The notes: a model not told the origin generated them from the letters alone. DNA of 64,000 nucleotides from Chlorobaculum limnaeum (GCF_001747405.1 NZ_CP017305.1:328001-392000); one strand, 5' to 3'. Shown: positions 45,273 to 56,888, numbered from the stretch's first letter. Numbers and translations are program-made.

Positions 45273-47516
45273 TTGACAGATTTTCTCCGGGAACTCAACG
45301 ACGTCCAGCGTGAGGCCGTCCTCGCTACCGAAGGCCCCGTGATGGTGCTTGCGGGCGCGGGTTCGGGCAAGACGCGCGTCATCACCTTCCGCATCGCACA
45401 CCTCATCCGCAACGTCCGGGTTTCGCCGCAAAACATTCTCGCCCTTACCTTTACCAACAAGGCGGCGGGCGAAATGCGCCACCGAATCGACGGCATTCTC
45501 GAACCGGGCAGCTCCTCCGGCCTCTGGATCGGCACCTTCCACTCGGTCTTCGCACGGCTGCTGCGCAGCTACATCCACCTCATCGGCTACGACCGCAACT
45601 TCTCGATCTTCGACGCCGACGACAGCAAGAGCCTCATCAAGCAGTGCATGAAGGAGCTGAACCTCTCGCCCGAATCGCTGCCGGTGAACCTGGTGCACTC
45701 CGCCATCAGCAAGTCGAAGAACAACTTCATCCTGCCGCCGGAGTTTCATCGCAAAGCCATCGACGACCAGTACCAGAAAATTGCGCTGGTCTATGAGCGC
45801 TACGTGCAGCGGCTGCGCGAGAACAACGCCCTCGACTTCGACGACCTGCTCATCAAGCCCATTGAGCTGTTCACCGAGCATCCGCCCGTCCTCGAACAAT
45901 TGCAGGAGTACTTCCGCTACCTGCTCATCGACGAGTACCAGGACACCAACCGGGTGCAGTACCTCGTGGCGAAGATGATCGCCGCCAAACACCGCAATAT
46001 TTTCGTCGTGGGCGACGACGCGCAGTCGATCTACTCGTGGCGCGGGGCGGACATCTCGAACATGCTCAACTTCAACGACGACTACGGCGACGCGCAGGTG
46101 TTCAAGCTGGTCGATAACTACCGCAGCACCAAGACGATTTTGCAGGCGGCCAACAACGTCATCAGCCGCAACCAGCGCCAGATCAAAAAGGAGCTGGTGG
46201 CCAACGCGGGCACGGGCGAGCCGATTACGCTCATCGAGGCGTACAACGAGCGGCGCGAGGCGGAGAAGGTTGGCGAGTACATCAAGTCGATCCGGATGTC
46301 GAAGGGGGCAGAGTACCGCGCCTTCGCGATCTTCTACCGCACCAACGCCCAGTCGCGCGTGATCGAGGACGTGATGCGCCAGAACCGCATTCCCTACAAG
46401 ATTTTCGGCAGCGTGTCGTTCTACAAGCGCAAAGAGATCAAGGACGCCGTGGCCTACATGCGGCTCGTGCTGAATGATCGCGACAGCGAGTCGCTCCTGC
46501 GGGTGATCAACTTTCCGCCGCGCAAGATCGGTGAGGTGAGCATCGGCAAGCTGAAGGAGTTCGCCGAGGAGCAGAACATTTCGCTCTACGAAGCGGTGCG
46601 CCGCGCGGGCGAAGGTGGCTTCCAGTCGCGGCTTGTCAACGCGCTCGAACAGTTCGCGAGCCTGATCGAGGCGATGCGCCAGCAAGCCGAAGCGGGCACG
46701 GCCTACGACGTGCTTTCGATGCTCTACGACACGACCGGCCTGCTCTCGCTGCTCAAGGAGGAGAATACGCCAGAGTCACTCGCCCGCCACGAGAACCTTC
46801 AGGAGCTGCTTTCCATGACGCGGGACTTCGCCGACCACAACCCGTCGTCGGCCTCGCTCGGCGACTTCCTCTCGACCATCTCGCTCGCGTCGGACTACGA
46901 CGAGACGCAGGAGTCGGACAACTACGTCTCGCTCATGACGGTACACGCCGCCAAGGGACTCGAATTTCCGGTGGTTTTCGTCACCGGCATGGAGGAGAAG
47001 CTGTTCCCGCTCAACAGCTACGAGCCAAGCGAAATGGAGGAGGAGCGGCGGCTCTTCTACGTGGCGATCACGCGCGCGCGAGAGAAGCTCTTCCTCTCGT
47101 GGGCGCAGAGCCGCTACATGTACGGCCAGCCACAGATGTGCCTGCGCTCGACCTTCATCAACGAAATCGACCCCGACATCGTCGTCACCGAGGGCGGGCG
47201 CAAGCTCTCCGAAAGCCCGAAAAAGGTCGCCGCAACAGCCATGGCCGGACGTCCGGTCTTCGGCTCCTCGCTCAGGCCGCAGCCCGGAAGCCCGTCAGCC
47301 AAAGTGCCGACCGTCAAGCCCGCCGGATCGGCTGCCCCCACCGGCGCGGCCAAAAGCGCGTACCGCGTCGGCACGAAAGTGCAACACGCCATCTTCGGTC
47401 CCGGCGTGGTGCTCGAAGTGCAAGGCAGCGGCGCGAAGCAGAAGGTGAAAATCAACTTCCGCACTGCCGGAGAAAAAACGCTGATGGTGCAATACGCCAA
47501 TCTGAAAGTGGTGTGA
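45273..47516 (+). CDS. ATP-dependent DNA helicase UvrD/PcrA
   Basis: Superfamily 1A 3'-5' helicase for repair and replication restart. At 747 residues it has motif I AGAGSGKTRVI (residues 27-37), motif Ia LALTFTNKAAGEM, motif II LIDEYQDTN, motif III GDDAQSIYSWRGAD, motif IV IFYRTNAQSR, motif V VHAAKGLEFPVVF and motif VI VAITRAREKLFLS. The C-terminal tail (about 695-747, VQHAIFGPGVVLEVQG...) is the PcrA-type Tudor-like domain that binds RNA polymerase in other species. The start is TTG at 45273; no ATG or GTG fits, and the sequence opens directly with FLRELNDVQREAV. Confidence 0.94.
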   Translation: MTDFLRELNDVQREAVLATEGPVMVLAGAGSGKTRVITFRIAHLIRNVRVSPQNILALTFTNKAAGEMRHRIDGILEPGSSSGLWIGTFHSVFARLLRSYIHLIGYDRNFSIFDADDSKSLIKQCMKELNLSPESLPVNLVHSAISKSKNNFILPPEFHRKAIDDQYQKIALVYERYVQRLRENNALDFDDLLIKPIELFTEHPPVLEQLQEYFRYLLIDEYQDTNRVQYLVAKMIAAKHRNIFVVGDDAQSIYSWRGADISNMLNFNDDYGDAQVFKLVDNYRSTKTILQAANNVISRNQRQIKKELVANAGTGEPITLIEAYNERREAEKVGEYIKSIRMSKGAEYRAFAIFYRTNAQSRVIEDVMRQNRIPYKIFGSVSFYKRKEIKDAVAYMRLVLNDRDSESLLRVINFPPRKIGEVSIGKLKEFAEEQNISLYEAVRRAGEGGFQSRLVNALEQFASLIEAMRQQAEAGTAYDVLSMLYDTTGLLSLLKEENTPESLARHENLQELLSMTRDFADHNPSSASLGDFLSTISLASDYDETQESDNYVSLMTVHAAKGLEFPVVFVTGMEEKLFPLNSYEPSEMEEERRLFYVAITRAREKLFLSWAQSRYMYGQPQMCLRSTFINEIDPDIVVTEGGRKLSESPKKVAATAMAGRPVFGSSLRPQPGSPSAKVPTVKPAGSAAPTGAAKSAYRVGTKVQHAIFGPGVVLEVQGSGAKQKVKINFRTAGEKTLMVQYANLKVV

Positions 47517-47591
47517 TGTGCCGGAATTCCTCCTGGCTCATCTCCTGTCCACCGCGTCCACCGGGCACTTCACTCGCGCTCAACACCAGAT

Positions 47592-47858
47592 TCACGCAGA
47601 GAGCACCGTGTCACCCTGTTTGATAAACCACTCAGGCAATTCCTCTGGGAAGGCTGCGCTGTGGTTCTTGTTGTTGCACTCGGTGGCAAGGTGCAGGACG
47701 TTGGTCGGGTAGACCATGTCGCGCTGGAGCCAGTTGAAGATGTTCTTGCCGAAGCCGCTGCCAACTTTGGACTCGTCGCGGCTTTTGTCCGTTTCGCTGA
47801 GATTTTTCAGGCGCGTTTTCGACCAGTCGCCGAGAAGAATGTCGGTCTTGATTTCCAT
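47592..47858 (-). CDS. Small hypothetical protein
   Basis: An 88-residue ORF with a plausible protein-like composition: MEIKTDILLGDWSKTRLKNL at the start, then GFGKNIFNWLQRDMVYPTNV. No recognised domain and no signal peptide. It is the only convincing ORF between the helicase and the glycosyltransferase, on the opposite strand to both. Confidence 0.5.
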   Translation of the reverse strand: MEIKTDILLGDWSKTRLKNLSETDKSRDESKVGSGFGKNIFNWLQRDMVYPTNVLHLATECNNKNHSAAFPEELPEWFIKQGDTVLSA

Positions 47859-47948
47859 CGAAAAACAGGCTTGTCAATAAATATGCATCGGCATCGTTCA
47901 GGCCGCGCCTCCGTAAACTTACACTTTTCTCCACTTCTCTCATATCTT

Positions 47949-47984
47949 CCGTCCACCGCATCCACAAAGTCCACTTCGTCCACA
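47949..47984. repeat. 9-bp-period repeat (4 units)
   Basis: Four consecutive 9-mers sharing TCCAC: CCGTCCACC, GCATCCACA, AAGTCCACT, TCGTCCACA. Confidence 0.7.
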
Positions 47985-48099
47985 GCGCGCTGAACTGCGC
48001 CTGCTTCTATATTTCCGTAATAATTGTAATTTTAAGCTATTGACATCCGGCTCCGGGGTTCCGGGACGTCCGGCTGAAGGCATTAAACAAACGCAGTGC

Positions 48100-49149
48100 A
48101 TGAAGATCCTTTTCGGCGTTCAGGGAACAGGAAACGGCCATATCAGCAGAAGCAGGGAGCTGGTCAGAAAGCTCAAGGAGGATGGTCATGAAGTTCATGT
48201 CGTCATCAGCGGCAGAAAAGAGGAGGAGCTTCGCGAAATCGAAGTGTTCGCTCCCTACAAGGTGGTCAAGGGCTTCACGCTCGTGACGCATCGCGGAAAG
48301 ATGAACTATATCGAGACGATGTTCCAGCTCGATTTCGTCAGTCTCTGGGCTGACGTTCTGTCTCTCGATACCGCAGGCGTCGATCTGGTGATCACCGATT
48401 TCGAACCGGTCACTTCGATGGCGGCCAAAATCAAGGGTATCGTCAGCGTCGGATTCGGCCACCAGTACGCCTTTCCGTTCCATATCCCCGTCGCGCGGGG
48501 CAGTCTGTTCGAAAGGTACACGCTGCTCAACTTCGCTCCGGCGCGGTACAACGCTGGCTTGCACTGGGATCATTTCAACCAGCCGATCTTTCCGCCGGTC
48601 ATTCCTCAAACGCTCTACAACGCCGTCCGCCCGAAGGAGGATCCGCAGAAGATACTGGTCTATCTGCCCTTCGAGGAGATCGAGGATATCGAAGCGTTTC
48701 TGAAGCCGTTCGATGCGTACCGCTTTTTTATCTACGGCAAGGTGACGGAGGATCGCGAGGACGGGCATCTCTCCTTTCGTGCCTACTCGCGGGAGGGATT
48801 CCTGCGCGACCTCATGGAGTGCTCCGGCGTGGTGTGCAACGCGGGTTTCGAGCTGCCGGGCGAGGCGCTGCATCTCGGTAAGAAGATGCTGCTTCGTCCG
48901 CTCGACGGCCAGATCGAGCAGGAGTCCAACGCGCTGGCGCTGGTGCAGCTTGGCTACGGCATGTCGATGCACACGCTCGATGGTGATGTGCTCAGGGAGT
49001 GGCTCGCCATGCCGCCGGGCAAGCCGCTCAACTACTCCAGAACGGTCGATTTCATCGCCGAGTGGATCGGCTCTGGCCGGTGGAACGATCTGCGTGTCTT
49101 TACCGATGCCGCCTGGAAGGATCACTGTCGCGAGGAGTCGAAAGCATGA
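48100..49149 (+). CDS. MurG-like glycosyltransferase (MJ1255 type)
   Basis: A 349-residue GT-B-fold protein. It begins MKILFGVQGTGNGHISRSRELV, the glycine-rich acceptor/donor loop of the MurG-like group, with the His of NGHISR. The C-terminal half carries the UDP-sugar-binding region VVCNAGFELPGEALHLGKKMLLRP. Similar to the uncharacterised MJ1255/VC2487 family (TIGR00661). ATG at 48100 chosen because the upstream in-frame sequence is unlike protein. Substrate unknown. It overlaps the nitroreductase gene by 4 bases. Confidence 0.82.
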   Translation: MKILFGVQGTGNGHISRSRELVRKLKEDGHEVHVVISGRKEEELREIEVFAPYKVVKGFTLVTHRGKMNYIETMFQLDFVSLWADVLSLDTAGVDLVITDFEPVTSMAAKIKGIVSVGFGHQYAFPFHIPVARGSLFERYTLLNFAPARYNAGLHWDHFNQPIFPPVIPQTLYNAVRPKEDPQKILVYLPFEEIEDIEAFLKPFDAYRFFIYGKVTEDREDGHLSFRAYSREGFLRDLMECSGVVCNAGFELPGEALHLGKKMLLRPLDGQIEQESNALALVQLGYGMSMHTLDGDVLREWLAMPPGKPLNYSRTVDFIAEWIGSGRWNDLRVFTDAAWKDHCREESKA

Positions 49150-49742
49150 ATTTCAGGGAGCTGGTGACCCGGAGCCGCACCATCCGGCGTTTCGACGAGC
49201 GCGTCGCGGTGAGCGAGGCGACGCTCCGCGAGCTGGTCGAGCTGGCGTGCTACACGCCGTCGGCGGCCAACCGGCAGCCACTGCGCTTCCTGCCCGTCAC
49301 CGGTTCCGACTTTCTCGACAAGGTGTTTCCCTGTCTGAGGTGGGCCGGATATCTGGCCGACTGGCCCGGCCCCGAGGCGGGGGAGCGTCCCACCGCCGCG
49401 CTCGTCATGCTGTGCCGGAACGAAGATGCGCCCGGCGCGGCTTGCGACAGCGGCATCGCGGCGCAGACGATCATGCTCGGCGCGGCGGAAAAGGAGCTGG
49501 GCGGCTGCATCGTCGCCGCCATCGATCAAGAGCGCCTCATGAAATCGCTCGGCATTCCCGATGGCTGGAAGGTGCTGCTGGTGATCGCGCTCGGCAAGCC
49601 CGCCGAGACGGTCGTGATCGACCAGATCGAGCCGGGCGACAGCGTCCGCTACTGGCGCGACAAGCACGGCATCCACCACGTGCCGAAACGGCGGGTCGAT
49701 GAGTTGCTCTTAACGGAAGAAGAGCTGCGGGCGCATGAGTAA
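49146..49742 (+). CDS. Nitroreductase-family flavoprotein
   Basis: A 198-residue FMN-dependent reductase of the nitroreductase family. The FMN-phosphate loop is TRSRTIRRFDE (residues 8-18), followed by ACYTPSAANRQPLRFL, then CDSGIAAQTIMLGAAEKELGGC. The C-terminal LLVIALGKPAETVVID is the closing strand. Physiological substrate unknown. The start overlaps the glycosyltransferase stop (ATGA), and aat follows 21 bases later, so the three are probably co-transcribed. Confidence 0.88.
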   Translation: MNFRELVTRSRTIRRFDERVAVSEATLRELVELACYTPSAANRQPLRFLPVTGSDFLDKVFPCLRWAGYLADWPGPEAGERPTAALVMLCRNEDAPGAACDSGIAAQTIMLGAAEKELGGCIVAAIDQERLMKSLGIPDGWKVLLVIALGKPAETVVIDQIEPGDSVRYWRDKHGIHHVPKRRVDELLLTEEELRAHE

Positions 49743-49763
49743 CGTATTTCAAGGCAGTACAGT

Positions 49764-50348
49764 ATGATACGGGTCGAGGATGTGCTTCGCGCCTACCGGC
49801 ACGGCTTTTTCCCGATGGCCGACTCGCGAGAGGGAACGGTGAGCTGGTGCCAGCCCTACCAGCGGGCCGTGGTGCCGCTCGACAATTTTCGTCCGTCGAG
49901 AAGCCTTCGGCGCGTCATTGGCGAAGAGCGTTTCACCATCAAGATCGACTCGGCCTTCGAGCGGGTGATCCGCGCCTGCTCGCTGCCGCGCGCGACTGAA
50001 GAGGAGACCTGGCTTTCCGAGGAGATCATCGAGGTGTTCCTCAAGCTGCACCGGCTCGGCATCGCGCACAGCGTCGAGAGCTGGCAGGATGGCGAACTTG
50101 CCGGAGGCCTGTATGGCATCTCCATGGGTGGGGCCTTTTTCGGCGAGTCGATGTTCTTTTTCCGACCCGACGCCTCGAAGGTCGCCTTTGCCTGGCTGGT
50201 TGGCCACCTCCGGCGGAAAGGCTATCTCCTGCTCGATGCCCAGATCATGAACCCCCACCTCCAGCGCCTCGGCGCCATCGAAATTCCCCACGACGACTAC
50301 ATGGCGCAACTCGAACTGGCGCTCGTAAAAAAGATTCCCTTTATCTGA
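49764..50348 (+). CDS. aat: Leucyl/phenylalanyl-tRNA--protein transferase
   Basis: Adds Leu or Phe from tRNA to N-terminal Lys/Arg of proteins, marking them for ClpS/ClpAP in the N-degron pathway. The 194-residue protein has YRHGFFPMAD near the start, HSVESWQDGELAGGLYGISMGGAFFGESMFF in the middle (catalytic core) and LLDAQIMNPHLQRLGAIEIP near the end, all Aat landmarks. Slightly shorter than the E. coli enzyme, lacking part of its N-terminal domain. Confidence 0.94.
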   Translation: MIRVEDVLRAYRHGFFPMADSREGTVSWCQPYQRAVVPLDNFRPSRSLRRVIGEERFTIKIDSAFERVIRACSLPRATEEETWLSEEIIEVFLKLHRLGIAHSVESWQDGELAGGLYGISMGGAFFGESMFFFRPDASKVAFAWLVGHLRRKGYLLLDAQIMNPHLQRLGAIEIPHDDYMAQLELALVKKIPFI

Positions 50349-50566
50349 GAGCAAACGGCGGGAAAAAACTACCTTTATCTTTTAAAGAAAGCAGGGGGTT
50401 ATTCAGGCCTGATTTTTTTCTCATTGACAACTTCCTGCAACCTGTTCTCCATTGAATCGTTCTATCAGGCGCTGTTTTCGAAGCGCAGGGCAAAACCAGT
50501 GCTTCGAAACGGGTGTGTGATGTGCGTGTTGAATGGTTCATTAACCAATAACAAACGCAGACTGCA

Positions 50567-50983
50567 ATGAAACAGAGATTTTTTCCAGCTCTCGTTATCG
50601 TGCTTGCCCTGGGTGGTTTTGTGGGTGACGCGACATTTGCGGCTGATGCATCAGCCCCGCCACCCCAAAAGGCAGCGCTCCCGCTTGCACCTGAAAAGAT
50701 GGTTGTCAAGGATGTTCCAAAAACAGGCGGCTGGTCGAAGTTTGATGCGCTCTCGTCCACGGATCGGGCAGTATTCAAAGAGACGATGGCTGGTCTCGCA
50801 GGCGTGGGTTATGAGCCGCTCGTTGTCAGAAAACAGGTGGTCGCAGGCACGAACTACGAATTTATCTGCAATGCCAGGGTGGTTTATCCCGGCACGGACT
50901 GGTATCCGGCAATGGTGCTGATTTACAAGCCGTTGAAAGGAAGTGCGGTCATCAAGAAAATCAGCAGGATAGCGGCGCATTGA
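50567..50983 (+). CDS. Exported cystatin-like protein
   Basis: A 138-residue protein with a signal peptide (about residues 1-26, LVIVLALGGFVGDATFAAD). The mature domain reads GGWSKFD..., GVGYEPLVVRKQVVAGTNYEFICNARVVYPG and MVLIYKPLKGSAVIKKI. Gln90-Val-Val-Ala-Gly94-Thr-Asn-Tyr is the cystatin protease-contact loop (QxVxG), and the surrounding strands match the cystatin fold. Cystatins are tight inhibitors of papain-type cysteine proteases. An inhibitor role is inferred from the motif only. A terminator follows at 51029. Confidence 0.7.
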   Translation: MKQRFFPALVIVLALGGFVGDATFAADASAPPPQKAALPLAPEKMVVKDVPKTGGWSKFDALSSTDRAVFKETMAGLAGVGYEPLVVRKQVVAGTNYEFICNARVVYPGTDWYPAMVLIYKPLKGSAVIKKISRIAAH

Positions 50984-51028
50984 CACGGTGGGCCGGGCAA
51001 ATTCAGTTCCGCCTGAAGCGAAAAACAG

Positions 51029-51070
51029 GAGTCTGCCTCGTCATGATTTTCGAGACAGACTCTTTTTTTT
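51029..51070 (+). terminator. Rho-independent terminator after the cystatin-like gene
   Basis: Stem GAGTCTGCCTCG / CGAGACAGACTC (one internal mismatch) followed by eight T residues. Confidence 0.9.
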
Positions 51071-51224
51071 ATGATACGGGCTTGTTCTGAAAGACGATGG
51101 ATTTGGTTATCTGATATTCTCAGAACGATTTAACTATGTTTTGAAAATGTCGCTTTAAATGTGCTAACTTCACAGTTCGTTTTATCGGGATCATTTTTCA
51201 TCTCGCATCAAAGGAGAGTACCGC

Positions 51225-52526
51225 ATGCTGTCGAGGGATTTAACCGAAAATCAGGCGCAACCGAGGGTCATCATCTATTCCGGCAAGGGAGGAACGGGTA
51301 AAACCACCATCTCTTCCTCTACCGCCGTCGCCCTTGCGCGTCAGGGCAAGCGGGTGCTGATCATGTCATCCGACCCGGCTCATTCGCTCTCCGATGTCTT
51401 CGATGTGCAGATCGGGCGGAACGAGCCGCTGAAGATCGAGAAGAACCTTTATGGACTCGAAGTCGATACGATTTACGAGCTGAAGAAGAACATGTCGGGC
51501 TTCCAGAAGTTCGTCTCTTCGTCATACAAAAATCAGGGTCTCGACAGCGGTGTCGCTTCAGAGCTGACGACGCAGCCCGGCCTCGATGAAATCTTCGCCC
51601 TCTCGCGCCTGCTCGACGAGGCGCAGTCTGGCAAGTGGGACGCCGTGGTGCTCGACACCTCGCCGACCGGCAACACGCTGCGGCTTCTGGCCTACCCCGA
51701 GATCATCATCGGCGGCAACATGGGCAAGCAGTTCTTCAAGCTTTACAAGAGCATGTCGTCGCTGGCCCGACCGCTCAGCGGCAACAACATTCCCGACGAC
51801 GATTTCTTCAACGAGGTCAACGTGCTGCTCAAGCAGATGGAGGATATCAACGAGTTTATTCTCAGCCCGGAGGTCACCTTCCGGCTGGTGCTGAACCCGG
51901 AGAAGCTCTCGATTCTGGAAACCAAGCGCGCCTACACCTTCGTGCATCTTTACGGCATCAATATCGACGGTATCGTCATCAACAAGATTCTGCCGACCTC
52001 GCGCACGGTTGGCGAGTACTTCGAGTTCTGGGCCGACCTGCACAGCAAGTATCTGATGGAGATCGACAACTCCTTCTACCCGACCCCGGTGTTCCGCTGC
52101 CACTTGCAGCGCACCGAGCCGATCGGCCCCGACGCGCTTTACGATATCAGTAAGATGGTGTTTGGCCAGGAGGCTCCCGACAAGACCTTCTATTCGGGTA
52201 AGAACTTCTGGATCGAAAGCCAGAAAAACCAGGTGACCTCCGGCCACCGCGAGGTGCTTTGCATCAGGATTCCGTTCCTGAAAGACGCCGAGGATGTTTC
52301 GGTGGAGCGCATGGGCACCGACATCATCGTCACGGTCGATCGCGCCCAGCGGATCATCACTCTGCCAAGGGCCCTCTACAGCCTCGACATGGAGAAGTTC
52401 ATTCGCGAGGAGAACATGCTCAGGGTGATTTTCAAGGAGGTTCAGGTCGAAAAAGAGGAGATGGAGCTGAACGTCAACAAAAATGTGCTCGACAAGCTGC
52501 GCTCCATGCGCCGCCTGAAAATCTGA
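51225..52526 (+). CDS. ArsA/Get3-type ATPase with C-terminal alpha-crystallin-like domain (Get3d-like)
   Basis: A 433-residue P-loop ATPase. The deviant Walker A is SGKGGTGKT (residues 19-27). Switch I SSDPAHSLSDVFD and VVLDTSPTGNTLRLL follow, and the middle holds a hydrophobic helical region (MGKQFFKLYKSMSSLARPLSG). The last ~90 residues form a beta-rich HSP20-like domain (LCIRIPFLKDAEDVSVERMGTDIIVTVDRAQRIITLPRAL). ATPases of this layout in photosynthetic bacteria are known as Get3d. The typical Get3 Cys-x2-Cys zinc pair is not visible. An arsenite-pump or tail-anchored-protein role is not supported by context. GGAGAG ribosome site before the ATG. Confidence 0.87.
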   Translation: MLSRDLTENQAQPRVIIYSGKGGTGKTTISSSTAVALARQGKRVLIMSSDPAHSLSDVFDVQIGRNEPLKIEKNLYGLEVDTIYELKKNMSGFQKFVSSSYKNQGLDSGVASELTTQPGLDEIFALSRLLDEAQSGKWDAVVLDTSPTGNTLRLLAYPEIIIGGNMGKQFFKLYKSMSSLARPLSGNNIPDDDFFNEVNVLLKQMEDINEFILSPEVTFRLVLNPEKLSILETKRAYTFVHLYGINIDGIVINKILPTSRTVGEYFEFWADLHSKYLMEIDNSFYPTPVFRCHLQRTEPIGPDALYDISKMVFGQEAPDKTFYSGKNFWIESQKNQVTSGHREVLCIRIPFLKDAEDVSVERMGTDIIVTVDRAQRIITLPRALYSLDMEKFIREENMLRVIFKEVQVEKEEMELNVNKNVLDKLRSMRRLKI

Positions 52527-52754
52527 CGGCAACGCCGTCGAAAGCCGCGTCTCTCCTCATTTCCCGGGCGCGGCACCGACTGGAGTCGGGTCGATTTCCG
52601 TACCGCTGTTTCTGTAGTATCGCATTTCCGTCAGGATGCAAATTTTACCGGTAACTGTTTAACAATTCGCCGGAAACTTGTATCTTGACAGCTTTGAACG
52701 ATCATCAAAGGGGTACCCGCTACCCTAATTTTCTGAAAAGAATCAGATTGTACC

Positions 52755-53636
52755 ATGCCCGAGAAAGCGCACTATGGTCTTTTGAAAGGGAAAAAAGGAA
52801 TTGTATTCGGCCCGCTCGATGAAAGCAGCATCGGCTGGCAGATAGCGCTTCATGCATACCGCGAGGGCGCCCAGATCGCTCTTTCCAATGTCGCGACGGC
52901 CATTCGCTTCGGCAACCTCCAGGAGCTTTCCGAACTCTGCGGCAACGCTCCGGTTCTGGTCTGCGACGCCTCCAAAAACGAGGATGTCGACAACACCTTC
53001 AGGGAGCTCAAGGAGACGATGGGTTCTGTCGATTTCATCGTGCATTCGATCGGCATGTCCCAGAATATCCGCAAGCAGGTTCCATACGAGGAGCTGAACT
53101 ACGAGTGGTTCATGAGGACGCTCGATGTCTCCGGCATTTCGTTCCACAGACTCGTCGCGTACGCGCTGAAGAACGAGGCCGTCAACGACGGCGCCAGCAT
53201 TGTCGCGCTTTCATACATCGCTTCGCAGCGTAACTACTGGACTTATTCGGACATGGGCGATGCAAAGTCGCTGCTCGAATCGATCGCACGCAGTTTCGGC
53301 CCGAGGCTGGCGACGCGTGGCATCCGCATCAACACGATTTCACAAAGCCCGACATACACGAAAGCGGGCAGCGGTATTCCCGGTTTCGAAAAAATGTACG
53401 ATTACGGTGAACTGATGTCTCCGCTCGGCAACGCAACCGCTGAGGAGTGCGCCGAATACACCATGACGATCCTGAGCGATCTGACGCGCAAGGTGACCAT
53501 GCAGAATCTTTTCCATGACGGCGGCTACAGTTCCATGGGCGCGACCATTCCCATGATCAAGCTCGCTCATGAAGTACTTCATGACAAGGAGCTTGCCGAC
53601 AGGGTTGGTCTCGACGACCGTCATTCATCCAGATAA
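52755..53636 (+). CDS. fabI: Enoyl-ACP reductase, FabI type
   Basis: NAD(P)H-dependent last step of each fatty-acid elongation round. The 293-residue protein has the FabI-style nucleotide loop FGPLDESSIGWQIALHAYREGAQIAL, VDFIVHSIGMS and the catalytic pair in the WTYSDMGDAKSLLESIAR block (Tyr-x6-Lys), and the long C-terminal helix region VTMQNLFHDGGYSSMG. It diverges from E. coli FabI (GPLDESSIGW for GVASKLSIAY), as expected for a Bacteroidota/Chlorobiota type. Single gene. Confidence 0.9.
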   Translation: MPEKAHYGLLKGKKGIVFGPLDESSIGWQIALHAYREGAQIALSNVATAIRFGNLQELSELCGNAPVLVCDASKNEDVDNTFRELKETMGSVDFIVHSIGMSQNIRKQVPYEELNYEWFMRTLDVSGISFHRLVAYALKNEAVNDGASIVALSYIASQRNYWTYSDMGDAKSLLESIARSFGPRLATRGIRINTISQSPTYTKAGSGIPGFEKMYDYGELMSPLGNATAEECAEYTMTILSDLTRKVTMQNLFHDGGYSSMGATIPMIKLAHEVLHDKELADRVGLDDRHSSR

Positions 53637-56180
<2,544 letters not shown>

Positions 56181-56207
56181 TTTGTCGCGAGACAGCACGA
56201 AGCAACA

Positions 56208-56240
56208 CGAAGCCCGGTTCATCGCCGGGCTTCGTCATTT
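56208..56240. terminator. Hairpin between convergent icd and L,D-transpeptidase-like genes
   Basis: Stem CGAAGCCCGG / CCGGGCTTCG with a 6-base loop, beginning 28 bases after the icd stop and ending at the stop of the opposite gene. Weak T-tail on the plus strand. Confidence 0.6.
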
Positions 56241-56888
56241 CCGGGAGTTATCGTCCGGTTTTGCCCACGCATAGATAAATCCACCCTCGGCCAGCTTTCC
56301 GACCACCTCGCTGATCTCGCTTTTCGAGACGACAAAGCAGCCGTTACTTCTGCCGATCATCGGGCCATAGCCGGTCACGACATTCAGCAGGATGAAGGGG
56401 ATCGAGACATACCCGGCCTTGTGCAGTACGATGTCGCGCCTGGCGGCGTTGCCGTTGCGTAGCGAGTCGAGGCCGTCGAGCCGGAGCGCGAGGCCGTGGT
56501 CGCCAGAGTATCGCTTCGTGACGCGGAAAAGGCCGAGGCTGCTCATATTCGACTCCGGCACGTCTGAAAAGCGCCGGGCGTACAGCTCGCCGGAGTTTTT
56601 GCCGTGAGCGACCCGATAGAACGATTGGTCACCGGTTTTCAGGTCGATGATGACCATCCGTTTCATGAAAGAAGGTCTTGAATAGTCGATGACGGCAAGC
56701 GCCCGTGGAGGCGCACTTGCGGGGTTCCGGTGCAAGTAGTCCTGCATGGCGGCAAAGGCCTCCCTTGTCGCTTCCGCGGCAACATACCCCGAATCGAGCA
56801 GGAGAGCGATCGTTCCGAGGTTCAGCAGGAGAAGCAAGAGCAGAAGCACCAGACCTGCCGTGCGGGCCGCTCTCTTGTAAGGATTCAC
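56235..56888 (-). CDS. Membrane-anchored L,D-transpeptidase-like protein
   Basis: A 217-residue protein with an N-terminal membrane segment (about residues 11-31) and a C-terminal YkuD-type catalytic domain of the murein L,D-transpeptidase family. VIIDLKTGDQSFYRVAHGKNSGELYARRFSD opens the domain; the catalytic His is in RRDIVLHKAGY and the Cys in GRSNGCFVVSK (His-x~30-SxGC). Likely modifies peptidoglycan in the periplasm. Its stop overlaps the icd terminator hairpin. Confidence 0.82.
   Translation of the reverse strand: MNPYKRAARTAGLVLLLLLLLLNLGTIALLLDSGYVAAEATREAFAAMQDYLHRNPASAPPRALAVIDYSRPSFMKRMVIIDLKTGDQSFYRVAHGKNSGELYARRFSDVPESNMSSLGLFRVTKRYSGDHGLALRLDGLDSLRNGNAARRDIVLHKAGYVSIPFILLNVVTGYGPMIGRSNGCFVVSKSEISEVVGKLAEGGFIYAWAKPDDNSRK

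Larger units (their letters stand above)
47519..48099. other. Intergenic region with small ORF and 9-bp repeats
   Basis: Between the helicase and the glycosyltransferase. It holds the minus-strand ORF at 47592-47858, a two-unit 9-bp run near 47544 (CCTGTCCAC, CGCGTCCAC) and the four-unit run at 47949. Confidence 0.6.
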
